From the NCBI GenBank assembly GCA_036564195.1, contig DATCLA010000022.1, forward strand, positions 1 to 19,744: a DNA stretch of 19,744 bases. The letters run 5' to 3'. A model generated the notes under the pieces. It did not search any database, was not told the DNA's origin, and saw only the letters and a program-made list of their open reading frames with translations. Below are positions 14,009 through 19,744 of this stretch, in pieces; the first letter of the stretch is position 1, and every line of letters begins with the position of its first letter. The translations under genes were made by a program, and so were the position numbers. Origin of the DNA: DATCLA01 sp036564195 (GTDB lineage: Bacteria > Bacillota > UBA4882 > UBA8346).

Positions 14009-14015
14009 GATTAAA

Positions 14016-14750
14016 TCATTTCCCGCTTTTATATTTTTGGATCAGAGCCGGCAGTTTGCCGTTTTTCTGAAGAGTGGTAATAGCTTTATTAATTTTATTC
14101 AATAGCTGCTGATTGTCCTTGCGGACACCAATACCGTAATTTTCTTTTTCAGCATTGATTTCAATTACTTTTAAGCCGCGGATTTTCCGAACCGCATTGT
14201 AAGCCACCAAGTTATCCATTACTGCCGCGTCGGCGTTATTATTTAACAGTTCCTGAACGGCCTGAGGATTGGTATCGAAGCGTTTTACTTTAGTATTTTT
14301 GATTTTGGAAACAAATAAATCGCCGGTAGTACCATTTTGAACCGTAACGGTCTTCCCAATTAAATCATTGGGTGTTTTGATAGTGTTATTAGAACTTTTC
14401 ACGATAATTGCCTGCTGGGTAGAGAAATAGGGAATCGAAAAGTTAATCTGTTTTTTCCGTTCCGCAGTAATAGTCATTGATGAAATCAGGCAGTCATAAT
14501 TGCCGTTCATTAAGCCGGGGATGAGCCCATCCCAACTGACATTGTAAACTTTCAGCTCCATGCCCAGTTCATCAGCGATCATTTTAATCAATTCCATGTC
14601 AAAGCCGACATAGTTTCCAGCCCGGTCCTGATATTCAAAAGGTTCATAAGTGGCATCGGAACCGACGCGTAATACCGGTTTAGCTGCAAAGCAAAGACCA
14701 GTTACCAGGATCAGGGTAAGTAGTATTGATAACCAGATTACCTTTTTCAA
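14016..14750 (-). CDS. Polar amino acid ABC transporter, solute-binding protein
   Basis: 244 residues of the SBP family 3 type, which captures the amino acid outside the membrane for the permease and ATPase downstream. Typical segments: LRVGSDATYEPFEYQD, GFDMELIKMIADELG, WDGLIPGLMNGNYDCLISSMTIT and ITAERKKQINFSIPYFSTQQ (overlapping at the threonines), later GKTVTVQNGTTGD and a C-terminal helix ending IQKYKSGK. The start chosen is TTG (14750-14748): GGAGG lies 8 bases before it, whereas the in-frame GTG at 14759 would be only one base from that site. The signal peptide MKKVIWLSILLTLILVTG is followed by LCFAAKP; the Cys is not preceded by the small residue of a lipobox, so release by signal peptidase I rather than lipid anchoring is likely, which is unusual for a single-membrane Gram-positive. 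It has its own promoter and terminator. Confidence 0.93.
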   Translation of the reverse strand: MKKVIWLSILLTLILVTGLCFAAKPVLRVGSDATYEPFEYQDRAGNYVGFDMELIKMIADELGMELKVYNVSWDGLIPGLMNGNYDCLISSMTITAERKKQINFSIPYFSTQQAIIVKSSNNTIKTPNDLIGKTVTVQNGTTGDLFVSKIKNTKVKRFDTNPQAVQELLNNNADAAVMDNLVAYNAVRKIRGLKVIEINAEKENYGIGVRKDNQQLLNKINKAITTLQKNGKLPALIQKYKSGK

Positions 14751-14784
14751 AGGGTACACCTCCGCTTTTTAGTTTAATAGTTAA

Positions 14785-14813
14785 ATTATAACCTAAAGTT
14801 GTTTCTGTGGAAA
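14785..14813 (-). promoter_or_regulatory. Promoter of the ABC transporter binding-protein gene
   Basis: On the minus strand TTTCCA (14813-14808), 17-base spacer, TATAAT (14790-14785), 34 bases upstream of the TTG start. Perfect -10 and 4/6 -35. Confidence 0.65.
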
Positions 14814-14830
14814 GTATTTGATAGTTTATA

Positions 14831-14842
14831 TTTCAGCTGAAA
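14831..14842. repeat. 12-bp palindrome upstream of the transporter promoter
   Basis: TTTCAGCTGAAA, perfectly symmetrical, ends 17 bases upstream of the -35 element. The position suits an activator or repressor site; the protein is unknown. The rest of the stretch to 15086 is AT-rich with nothing else I can support apart from a palindrome AAAACGTTTT at 14871-14880. Confidence 0.35.
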
Positions 14843-15086
14843 AAATTGTATTTTTGTTAGTTTTATTTTAAAAACGTTTTGTTCGGTTTTTAGGGCTGAG
14901 TCATCTATTTATATTGTCGTTATTGAACAGGCTCCTTAGTTCTACAATCAGTCAGATTAAAGAATCTATAACCGATAAATCCGGGGCAAATACTATATTT
15001 GGTTAAATTTCCTATATGTGTAATATGTAATTAGGAAATGATTAGATTACCAATTATGTTAATATTAAAACAAATGTAGTTATACC

Positions 15087-15115
15087 TTGCCCCGGCGGGG
15101 CTTAAATGGTATAAT
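15087..15115 (+). promoter_or_regulatory. Promoter of the tyrS T-box transcript
   Basis: TTGCCC (15087-15092), 17-base spacer, TATAAT (15110-15115). Perfect -10 and 4/6 -35 immediately upstream of the T-box leader; transcription should begin near 15122. Confidence 0.75.
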
Positions 15116-15121
15116 CATGCC

Positions 15122-15357
15122 AAAGGCAATGAAAGAGCTGATTAAATTTTCCGGGGTGACAGAAAGAGAGCAGGTGGCGCTGGAAACCTGCCGGACCCGG
15201 AGAGTGAAGTACTCTCTGGAGCTTCCCGCTGAAAACTCAAGTAGGTTGGGACGGTTACGCCCGTTATGCGTTTGAGATGTGAAAAGCAAGCTTTTCGCAT
15301 AAATTAAGGTGGTACCACGAGACCCTCGTCCTTAAGCAGAAAGGACAAGGGTTTTTT
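15122..15357 (+). promoter_or_regulatory. T-box leader controlling tyrS (tyrosine-specific)
   Basis: The T-box core AAGGTGGTACCACG is at 15306-15319. Upstream is a long stem I region with the AG-rich internal segment (around 15165), and a likely specifier TAC (15210-15212, a tyrosine codon) in the gap between GAGAGTGAAG and TCTCTGG; then the usual GGTTACGCCCGTTAT stretch (near 15255). Antiterminator: TTAAGG (15304-15309) can pair with CCTTAA (15330-15335), which competes with the terminator. In the known mechanism, uncharged tRNA(Tyr) pairs with the specifier and T-box bulge, stabilises the antiterminator and lets tyrS be transcribed. The specifier position is my reading of the fold, not computed. 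Confidence 0.93.
15323..15357 (+). terminator. Regulated terminator of the T-box leader
   Basis: CCCTCGTCCTT (15323-15333) pairs with AAGGACAAGGG (15341-15351) with one mismatch and a 7-base loop, followed by six T (15352-15357). Its 5' arm overlaps the antiterminator half CCTTAA. Confidence 0.9.
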
Positions 15358-15379
15358 AGTTAAAAGGAGGAGATTGTTG

Positions 15380-16609
15380 ATGTCGGTACTTGAAACTTTA
15401 AGGGAACGAGGTTTTATCCAGCAGACTACTCATGAAGAACCATTATTTGAGCTATTAGAGAAAGAGAAGGTTACTTTTTATATCGGGTTTGACCCGACCG
15501 CCGACAGTCTGCACGTCGGTCATCTGCTGCCGATAATGGCAATGGCCCATATGCAGCGCGCCGGGCACCGGCCGATTGCGGTCTTGGGCGGTGGTACGGC
15601 GATGATCGGTGACCCCAGCGGCAGGACAGAGTTACGCCAAATGTTAACGCCGGAGCAGATTAATTATAATGCCTCGCGTTTTAAAACCCAGCTTGCTCGG
15701 ATCATTGACTTTGATAACGGTAAAGCTTTAATGGTTAATAATGCGGACTGGTTGTTGAAACTGAACTACATTGAATTTCTGCGGGATATCGGAAAATGTT
15801 TTTCCGTTAACCGGATGCTGACTGCAGAATGCTTTAAAACCCGGATGGAGCGAGGACTGTCATTTATCGAATTTAATTATATGCTCCTTCAATCCTACGA
15901 CTTTTTAGTGCTGCACCAAAAGTACGGCTGTAAGCTGCAAATGGGCGGTGATGACCAATGGTCTAACATTTTATCTGGAGCGGATCTGATCCGACGGGTA
16001 GCGGGCGCTGAAGCCTATGGAATCACTTTTCCCTTGTTGACCACCAGTTCCGGAAGGAAGATGGGTAAGACCGAAGCAGGTGCAGTTTGGCTGGATCCCG
16101 AGAAAACCAGTCCCTTTGAGTTTTATCAATACTGGCGTAATGTCGATGACCGAGATGTCCAACGGTTCCTGGCGCTTTATACTTTTCTACCCATGGAAGA
16201 AGTCCGCCGCTTAGGCCGGTTGCAGGATCGGGAGATTAATAAAGCCAAAGGCGTTTTAGCGTATGAAGTAACCAAACTAATTCATGGCGCCGCCGCAGCG
16301 GACCGGGCGCAACAAGCAGCCCAAAGTCTTTTCGGAGAAGCTACGGATGAAACTGCGGTACCCTTTATTGAACTGTTTAAACCAGAATTAGAAGCAGGGA
16401 TTCCTATTATTGACCTGATTATGAAAGCAGGTTTAGCTCCTTCCAAGAGTGAGGCGCGGCGCTTGGTTAACCAGGGGGGGATTACCCTGAACGGACAGAG
16501 AGTTATGGATCTGAACCGGACTATCGGCCCAGCTGATGCTGTGAACGGGAAAATTACTCTTAAAAAAGGCAAAAAACAGTTTCAAGTTTTTAAAGTAACT
16601 GTTTCCTGA
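15380..16609 (+). CDS. tyrS: Tyrosyl-tRNA synthetase
   Basis: Charges tRNA(Tyr) with tyrosine using ATP (cytoplasm). 409 residues, class I fold. Tyr34 and Asp38 in YIGFDPTADSLHVGH belong to the tyrosine pocket; HVGH (45-48) is the HIGH motif; the tyrosine-side QMGGDDQWSNI block is present; and KMGKT (227-231) replaces KMSKS, as in many bacterial TyrRS. The C-terminal S4 RNA-binding domain begins near residue 350 (LAPSKSEARRLVNQGG) and ends in KKGKKQFQVFKV. The ATG at 15380 is chosen because AAAGGAGG lies 9 bases upstream; in-frame TTGs at 15374 and 15377 are less well placed. Expression is controlled by the T-box leader. No clear terminator follows the stop. Confidence 0.97.
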   Translation: MSVLETLRERGFIQQTTHEEPLFELLEKEKVTFYIGFDPTADSLHVGHLLPIMAMAHMQRAGHRPIAVLGGGTAMIGDPSGRTELRQMLTPEQINYNASRFKTQLARIIDFDNGKALMVNNADWLLKLNYIEFLRDIGKCFSVNRMLTAECFKTRMERGLSFIEFNYMLLQSYDFLVLHQKYGCKLQMGGDDQWSNILSGADLIRRVAGAEAYGITFPLLTTSSGRKMGKTEAGAVWLDPEKTSPFEFYQYWRNVDDRDVQRFLALYTFLPMEEVRRLGRLQDREINKAKGVLAYEVTKLIHGAAAADRAQQAAQSLFGEATDETAVPFIELFKPELEAGIPIIDLIMKAGLAPSKSEARRLVNQGGITLNGQRVMDLNRTIGPADAVNGKITLKKGKKQFQVFKVTVS

Positions 16610-16651
16610 ATCTTACTAAGCCGGGGACGAAACTATCGCTGTAAACAGACG

Positions 16652-16910
16652 TTGATCACGAAAAGGAGTGAATAACTGGGACTGGAAGTAAGAGCCGGTT
16701 CGGTTGGGGGAAGTCGTCTCGGCGCTTAACAATGATTTACATTGATTTTGCTTTATTTTAGGTGCGAAGGGGTTCGGGGAATCCCGGAAACCCTTGACTG
16801 TAAAGCAGAACGCTGGTTTAGCCCAATAGAGGTAAAATTGCAGGAGAAAAGTCGCTACAGCTCGGTATTTTGGGGGAATAACACCGCTAAGAGTTCTGCT
16901 TTACTCTGAT
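16652..16910 (+). ncRNA. Candidate structured RNA between tyrS and the rhomboid gene
   Basis: The 327 bases from 16610 to 16936 hold no gene but pair well with themselves. GTAAAGCAGAAC (16800-16811) is the exact complement of GTTCTGCTTTAC (16893-16904), 12 bp; inside it TTTAGC (16817-16822) pairs with GCTAAG (16886-16891, one G-U). A nested hairpin CGGG-GAAT-CCCG flanked by AAGGG/CCCTT lies near 16766-16796, and TTGATC (16652-16657) can close with GATCAA near 16908. TAAAGCA (16801-16807) can alternatively pair with TGCTTTA (16749-16755). I do not recognise a known riboswitch class. It may be an independent RNA or a 5' leader of the rhomboid gene. Confidence 0.35.
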
Positions 16911-16936
16911 CAAGACTGACTGGAAGAGGTGATCCC

Positions 16937-17602
16937 ATGATTCCGTTACGGGATACGATTCCCAGCCGTCGCTTGCCCGTGATGACCATCCTCTTAATCG
17001 GCATTAATATCTATATTTTTTATCTGCAGTCCGGTTTGACTCCGGAAGAGTACCACCGGTTTATCAATAATTTTGCACTGTTTCCCCTGGAGTTTGCAAA
17101 TCCGGGACTGGAGAACCGGTTAATCCCGACTGCTTTGGTGACCTATATGTTTTTGCATGAAAGCCTGTTTCATCTAATCAGTAATCTCTGGGCTTTGTGG
17201 CTGTTTGGCGATAATGTTGAAGACCGGATGGGCGCCTGGCGGTTTTTGGGCTTTTACTTATTGGCGGGATTGGTGTCCGGATTATTTCATATCTATTTTA
17301 ATCCGGGCTCAGCGGCACCCACGATTGGGGCTTCCGGCGCAATTGCCGGAGTGATGGGCGCCTATATTATGATGTACCCCACTGCTAAAATTGTAACGCT
17401 GGTTCCAATCTTCTTTATTCCCTGGTTTATTAATATTCCGGCAGTTATTTATCTGGCATTTTGGTTTCTTTCCCAGGTTTATGCAGCTTTAGGCAGCCGG
17501 GGAGAGTCATTCGCTTCAGGAGTGGCCTGGTGGGCTCATGTGGGTGGTTTTTTAACCGGGTTGCTGAGTAATCGGCTGTTTACCAAGACATACCGTAATT
17601 AA
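16937..17602 (+). CDS. Rhomboid-family intramembrane serine protease
   Basis: 221 residues with about six membrane helices. The rhomboid catalytic features are all present: HLISN (His79 and Asn83, the oxyanion-side residues) in helix 2, GASG with the nucleophile Ser133, and WWAHVGGFLTG with the catalytic His201. Rhomboids cleave single-pass membrane proteins inside the bilayer; the substrate here is unknown. The cytoplasmic N-terminus MIPLRDTIPSRRLP is typical of the short bacterial family also seen in Bacillus and Clostridia relatives. AGAGGTGATC, a close match to the anti-Shine-Dalgarno partner, ends 3 bases before the ATG. The gene follows a gene-free structured stretch and is followed by 122 bases before the GGDEF gene. 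Confidence 0.93.
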   Translation: MIPLRDTIPSRRLPVMTILLIGINIYIFYLQSGLTPEEYHRFINNFALFPLEFANPGLENRLIPTALVTYMFLHESLFHLISNLWALWLFGDNVEDRMGAWRFLGFYLLAGLVSGLFHIYFNPGSAAPTIGASGAIAGVMGAYIMMYPTAKIVTLVPIFFIPWFINIPAVIYLAFWFLSQVYAALGSRGESFASGVAWWAHVGGFLTGLLSNRLFTKTYRN

Positions 17603-17724
17603 TGGGAATTAAAATTCAAGTTTAGTCGATAATTATAAATTTTTTTAAGTAATTACCGATAACATTATTGTAAGTAAAAAAACGGAGGGCTGCTTTTGTT
17701 CGGCTTGTGAAGGATGATTGATTC

Positions 17725-18930
17725 ATGTCAATATTTTCAAAAGTTAAAATGAAACGATTTTTACGCCATTTGAGTGAGCTAAATCAGGACCTAAAAAATA
17801 TACTGAAAGGTAATGCCGTCGGATTCGAAAGCCCGGAATACCAAAATGAACTCCGGATTTTGAAAGATCTCTTTCTGGAACTGCACCGACAGGCTCTGGC
17901 AAAGGAGCGCGAAGCTGAAGCCCGATATCACGAACTGCAGTTGTCTTATATTACTTTAGAAGAGAAATATGCTCAGTCATACACCTTCCGCTTTATCCAA
18001 GAACAGATTAGCCGGGAGTTAAACAGTAATGAACTTTTAAATAAAGCCCTCGATGTGGTGACGGGGGTTTTTGGAAGCCGCCGGAGTATCATCTATATGA
18101 TGGATGAAGCCAAGAACGCGCTGGTTGCTAAAGCCAGTTTGGGTTATAAAGATAGTTCGGAATTGCGTAGTGAAATTCCTTTCAATGAAGATAATTTATA
18201 TACGCGGACCTGTAAGGAAAAGAAGGTCTTTACCATTACTGCTGATGAGGCCGGCAGCGATGCTGGAGAACCATATCAATTGATAATGGTGCCGCTTAAT
18301 ACCCGTCATAGTTGTTTAGGACTGATGGTCTTGGAAGTGGATATCTACCGGATTATTAATGATGAATTGCGGGAATTTGCGGCCTCGATCGCCCGGGAAT
18401 TAAGTCTTTCGCTGGAAAACGCTTACTTATACGATAAGCTGCGTAATATGGCGGTTCGAGATGGCTTAACCGGTGTCTATAACCGGATGTATTTAATGAG
18501 TTACATGCAGGAATTGTTTAAATGTAAACCGTCCAGCGTAACGGTGATGATCTTTGACCTGGACAATTTTAAACTGATAAATGATCAATTCGGACATTTA
18601 AGTGGCGATATGGTTTTAAAGATTACCGCCAAAATTACTGTTGAAATAGTTAAACAAGGTATAGTAGCCCGCTATGGCGGAGAAGAATTTGTTATTGTAC
18701 TACCGGATACCGATCAGAAGACTGCCTGTCAAATCGGTGAAAAAATACGTCGGGCGGTTGAAACACATCAGTTTTTGGCTCAGGACGGTTCCCGGATTCC
18801 GGTAACCTTAAGTATTGGGCTGGCCAGTTATCCCTTAGTAGCAGGTAATTATACGGAACTGCTGCAATTGGCAGACCGAGCCCTTTACCAGGCTAAAAAC
18901 AGCGGACGAAACCGGATGTGCATTGCTTAA
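17725..18930 (+). CDS. GAF-GGDEF diguanylate cyclase
   Basis: 401 residues, soluble. A short N-terminal region and a coiled coil (about 45-90, rich in E, K and L) lead to a GAF-like sensor domain (about 95-235), then a GGDEF domain (about 240-401). The GGDEF domain has VRDGLTGVYNRMYL, the metal/nucleotide segment FDLDNFKLINDQFGH, the active loop GGEEF (318-322) and the closing ADRALYQAKNSGRN. GGEEF is an active variant, so synthesis of cyclic di-GMP from two GTP is likely. The inhibitory I-site (RxxD nine residues before the loop) is absent: positions 309-312 read VKQG. The signal sensed by the GAF domain is unknown. AAGGATG lies about 10 bases upstream of the ATG. Confidence 0.92.
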   Translation: MSIFSKVKMKRFLRHLSELNQDLKNILKGNAVGFESPEYQNELRILKDLFLELHRQALAKEREAEARYHELQLSYITLEEKYAQSYTFRFIQEQISRELNSNELLNKALDVVTGVFGSRRSIIYMMDEAKNALVAKASLGYKDSSELRSEIPFNEDNLYTRTCKEKKVFTITADEAGSDAGEPYQLIMVPLNTRHSCLGLMVLEVDIYRIINDELREFAASIARELSLSLENAYLYDKLRNMAVRDGLTGVYNRMYLMSYMQELFKCKPSSVTVMIFDLDNFKLINDQFGHLSGDMVLKITAKITVEIVKQGIVARYGGEEFVIVLPDTDQKTACQIGEKIRRAVETHQFLAQDGSRIPVTLSIGLASYPLVAGNYTELLQLADRALYQAKNSGRNRMCIA

Positions 18931-19193
18931 CCTGGTATATTTTTTCCATAAACATCGTATTATTAAAATATTATAATGTTTAAGCGGTTCATAATTGCAT
19001 CCAGTAAAATTTTAATAATATCTGGTGTCTAGTTCAGATCAATCTATCAATATACAATATATTCTGTTAAAATAAATGGAAAATTTCATAATTTCTAGTC
19101 ACTATATTTTATGGTCAAAGAGTTTATTAAGGTGTAATTATGCAATTTCCTCAATTCGCTGATTTGGAAGGTTCGGTACGGAGGTACTTAAAG
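18931..19193. other. AT-rich gap upstream of the ArsR-type regulator
   Basis: 263 bases, strongly AT-rich, without a gene. It contains an imperfect AT inverted repeat after the GGDEF stop (AAACAT near 18950 with ATGTTT near 18975), which could weakly terminate transcription, and several TATA-like strings around 19045-19075 and 19103, one of which may be the regulator's promoter. I cannot choose one with confidence. Confidence 0.4.
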
Positions 19194-19487
19194 ATGGAAA
19201 CACAATTTGATCTAGAACTGCTTGGCGTCAAAGCAGAACTGTTGAAGACAATTGCCCACCCGGTGCGGCTTTGTATTATCCAAGGGTTGTTAGCTAAGGG
19301 AGAATGTAATGTTAATCATATTCAGGCCTGCCTGAAGATCCCCCAGTCAACCCTTTCACAACATTTAGCCAGATTGCGCAGTGCCGGAGTTGTCCAGGGC
19401 CGACGGCAGGGCACGGAAGTGTTTTACCAAGTTGTTAACGATGAAGCCGCCCGGGTAGTTAAGGTGTTATTGGGAACGGATAATTAA
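19194..19487 (+). CDS. ArsR-family winged-helix transcriptional regulator
   Basis: 97 residues. The order of segments is that of ArsR/SmtB repressors: LLKTIAHPVRLCIIQGLL, a helix-turn-helix IQACLKIPQSTLSQHLARLRSAG, and a beta wing VVQGRRQGTEVFYQVV. Cysteines occur at RLC, GECN and QAC. The classical ELCVCDL metal site is replaced by GECNVNHIQ, so metal sensing of the ArsR or CadC type is doubtful; thiol or redox sensing is possible. The ATG at 19194 is chosen because GGAGG lies 9 bases upstream and the length suits the family; an in-frame ATG at 19140 with AAGGTG upstream would give 115 residues. No obvious target gene lies next to it on the right within the window, so its regulon is unknown. 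Confidence 0.88.
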   Translation: METQFDLELLGVKAELLKTIAHPVRLCIIQGLLAKGECNVNHIQACLKIPQSTLSQHLARLRSAGVVQGRRQGTEVFYQVVNDEAARVVKVLLGTDN

Positions 19488-19655
19488 GATCCTTGGTTCA
19501 GACCGACAAAGAACGGTAACTGGAAAGATTGAATTCGGCAGCCTAATAAGGCGGCCAAAGAAACGGTTATCTACTTACGTAAGGCTTACCTAGGGGTATA
19601 GTTACCTGAAATTTTAAGTTGTCGGCAGATAATGCCCAGCTATCTTTTCGTTTAG
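19488..19655. other. Gene-free right end of the window
   Basis: No gene is visible. Small symmetrical elements occur: GCCT-AATA-AGGC (19541-19552) and the palindrome CTTACGTAAG (19574-19583); GGTAAC near 19515 can pair with GTTACC near 19611. Beyond the terminator an ATG near 19717-19725 with a purine-rich lead runs into a stop after three codons. Confidence 0.4.
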
Positions 19656-19692
19656 AAAAAAGGAGCGGCTAAACTCACTTAGCTTAGCCGCT
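19656..19692 (-). terminator. Terminator of a leftward gene outside the window
   Basis: AGCGGCTAA (19664-19672) and TTAGCCGCT (19684-19692) form a perfect 9-bp stem with an 11-base loop. On the minus strand it is followed by CC and then six T, so it ends transcription coming from the right. The plus-strand side has no T-run, so it would not serve the ArsR gene well. Confidence 0.7.
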
Positions 19693-19744
19693 ATAAAAAG
19701 GTAAAAAAGGAAAGGAAGTAAAAATGAAAAGGTAGGTGTTGGAT

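Noticed and set aside
15080..15289. Frames on both strands in the tyrS leader
   Set aside because: They lie in the T-box promoter and stem regions, whose RNA features explain the sequence fully.
16610..16936. Known riboswitch or group II intron fragment (GTGCGA near 16761, ACTGTAA near 16797)
   Set aside because: The short matches to intron 5' ends and to the cobalamin core are not supported by the other obligatory motifs (domain V, B12 box).
1..19744. Insertion sequence, prophage or CRISPR
   Set aside because: No transposase or integrase frame, no array of spaced direct repeats, no att-like duplication. The VgrG-like and tip genes are phage-related by descent but come without head, tail-sheath or lysis genes.

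Overview
The window looks like a chromosomal segment of a mid-GC Bacillota (Firmicutes) bacterium. The signs are a tyrosyl-tRNA synthetase under a T-box leader, purine-rich GGAGG-type ribosome binding sites with several GTG and TTG starts, a 450-residue-type glucose-6-phosphate isomerase resembling that of Bacillus, and a DUF4280 PAAR-like protein. The ABC solute-binding protein has no clear lipobox, so a two-membrane member of the phylum is possible. The exact lineage cannot be read from this window. There is no rRNA, tRNA, transposase, integrase or CRISPR array.

Layout. (1) 1-1404: 5'-truncated pgi and its terminator. (2) 1405-1747: a non-coding stretch with a possible promoter. (3) 1748-8550: five co-directional, tightly spaced genes that form a small contractile-injection-type spike and cargo module. 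They are a DUF4280 PAAR-like tip, a two-part protein whose N-terminal half resembles DcrB/Eag-type adaptors, a pentapeptide-repeat protein, a VgrG/gp27-gp5-like spike, and an 818-residue peptidoglycan-binding protein. The C-terminal half of the last protein is AT-rich and carries a lysozyme-like acidic signature. No sheath, tube, baseplate or ATPase gene is present. (4) 8551-11121: a secreted seven-bladed beta-propeller protein (minus strand) and an unrecognised secreted protein (plus strand). (5) 11161-14813: a minus-strand polar amino acid ABC transporter (binding protein, permease, ATPase) with an EamA exporter at its end. The permease carries an N-terminal PEGA domain, an unusual fusion. 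The 268-base gap between the binding protein and the permease is dense in inverted repeats. (6) 15087-16609: promoter, T-box and tyrS. (7) 16610-16936: a 327-base gene-free stretch that folds extensively on paper and contains two mutually exclusive pairings. (8) 16937-19487: rhomboid protease, GAF-GGDEF diguanylate cyclase and ArsR-type regulator. (9) The right edge carries a terminator reading leftward from a gene outside the window.

How the parts work together. The five-gene module reads as the exchangeable end of a contractile injection machine. The PAAR-like cone would cap the VgrG trimer, the DcrB-like protein and perhaps the pentapeptide protein would load or couple cargo, and the peptidoglycan-binding protein would be the cargo or a wall-processing enzyme. 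The machine itself must be encoded elsewhere, or the module is a remnant. The remaining genes are ordinary metabolism, uptake, translation and signalling with no evident link to the module.
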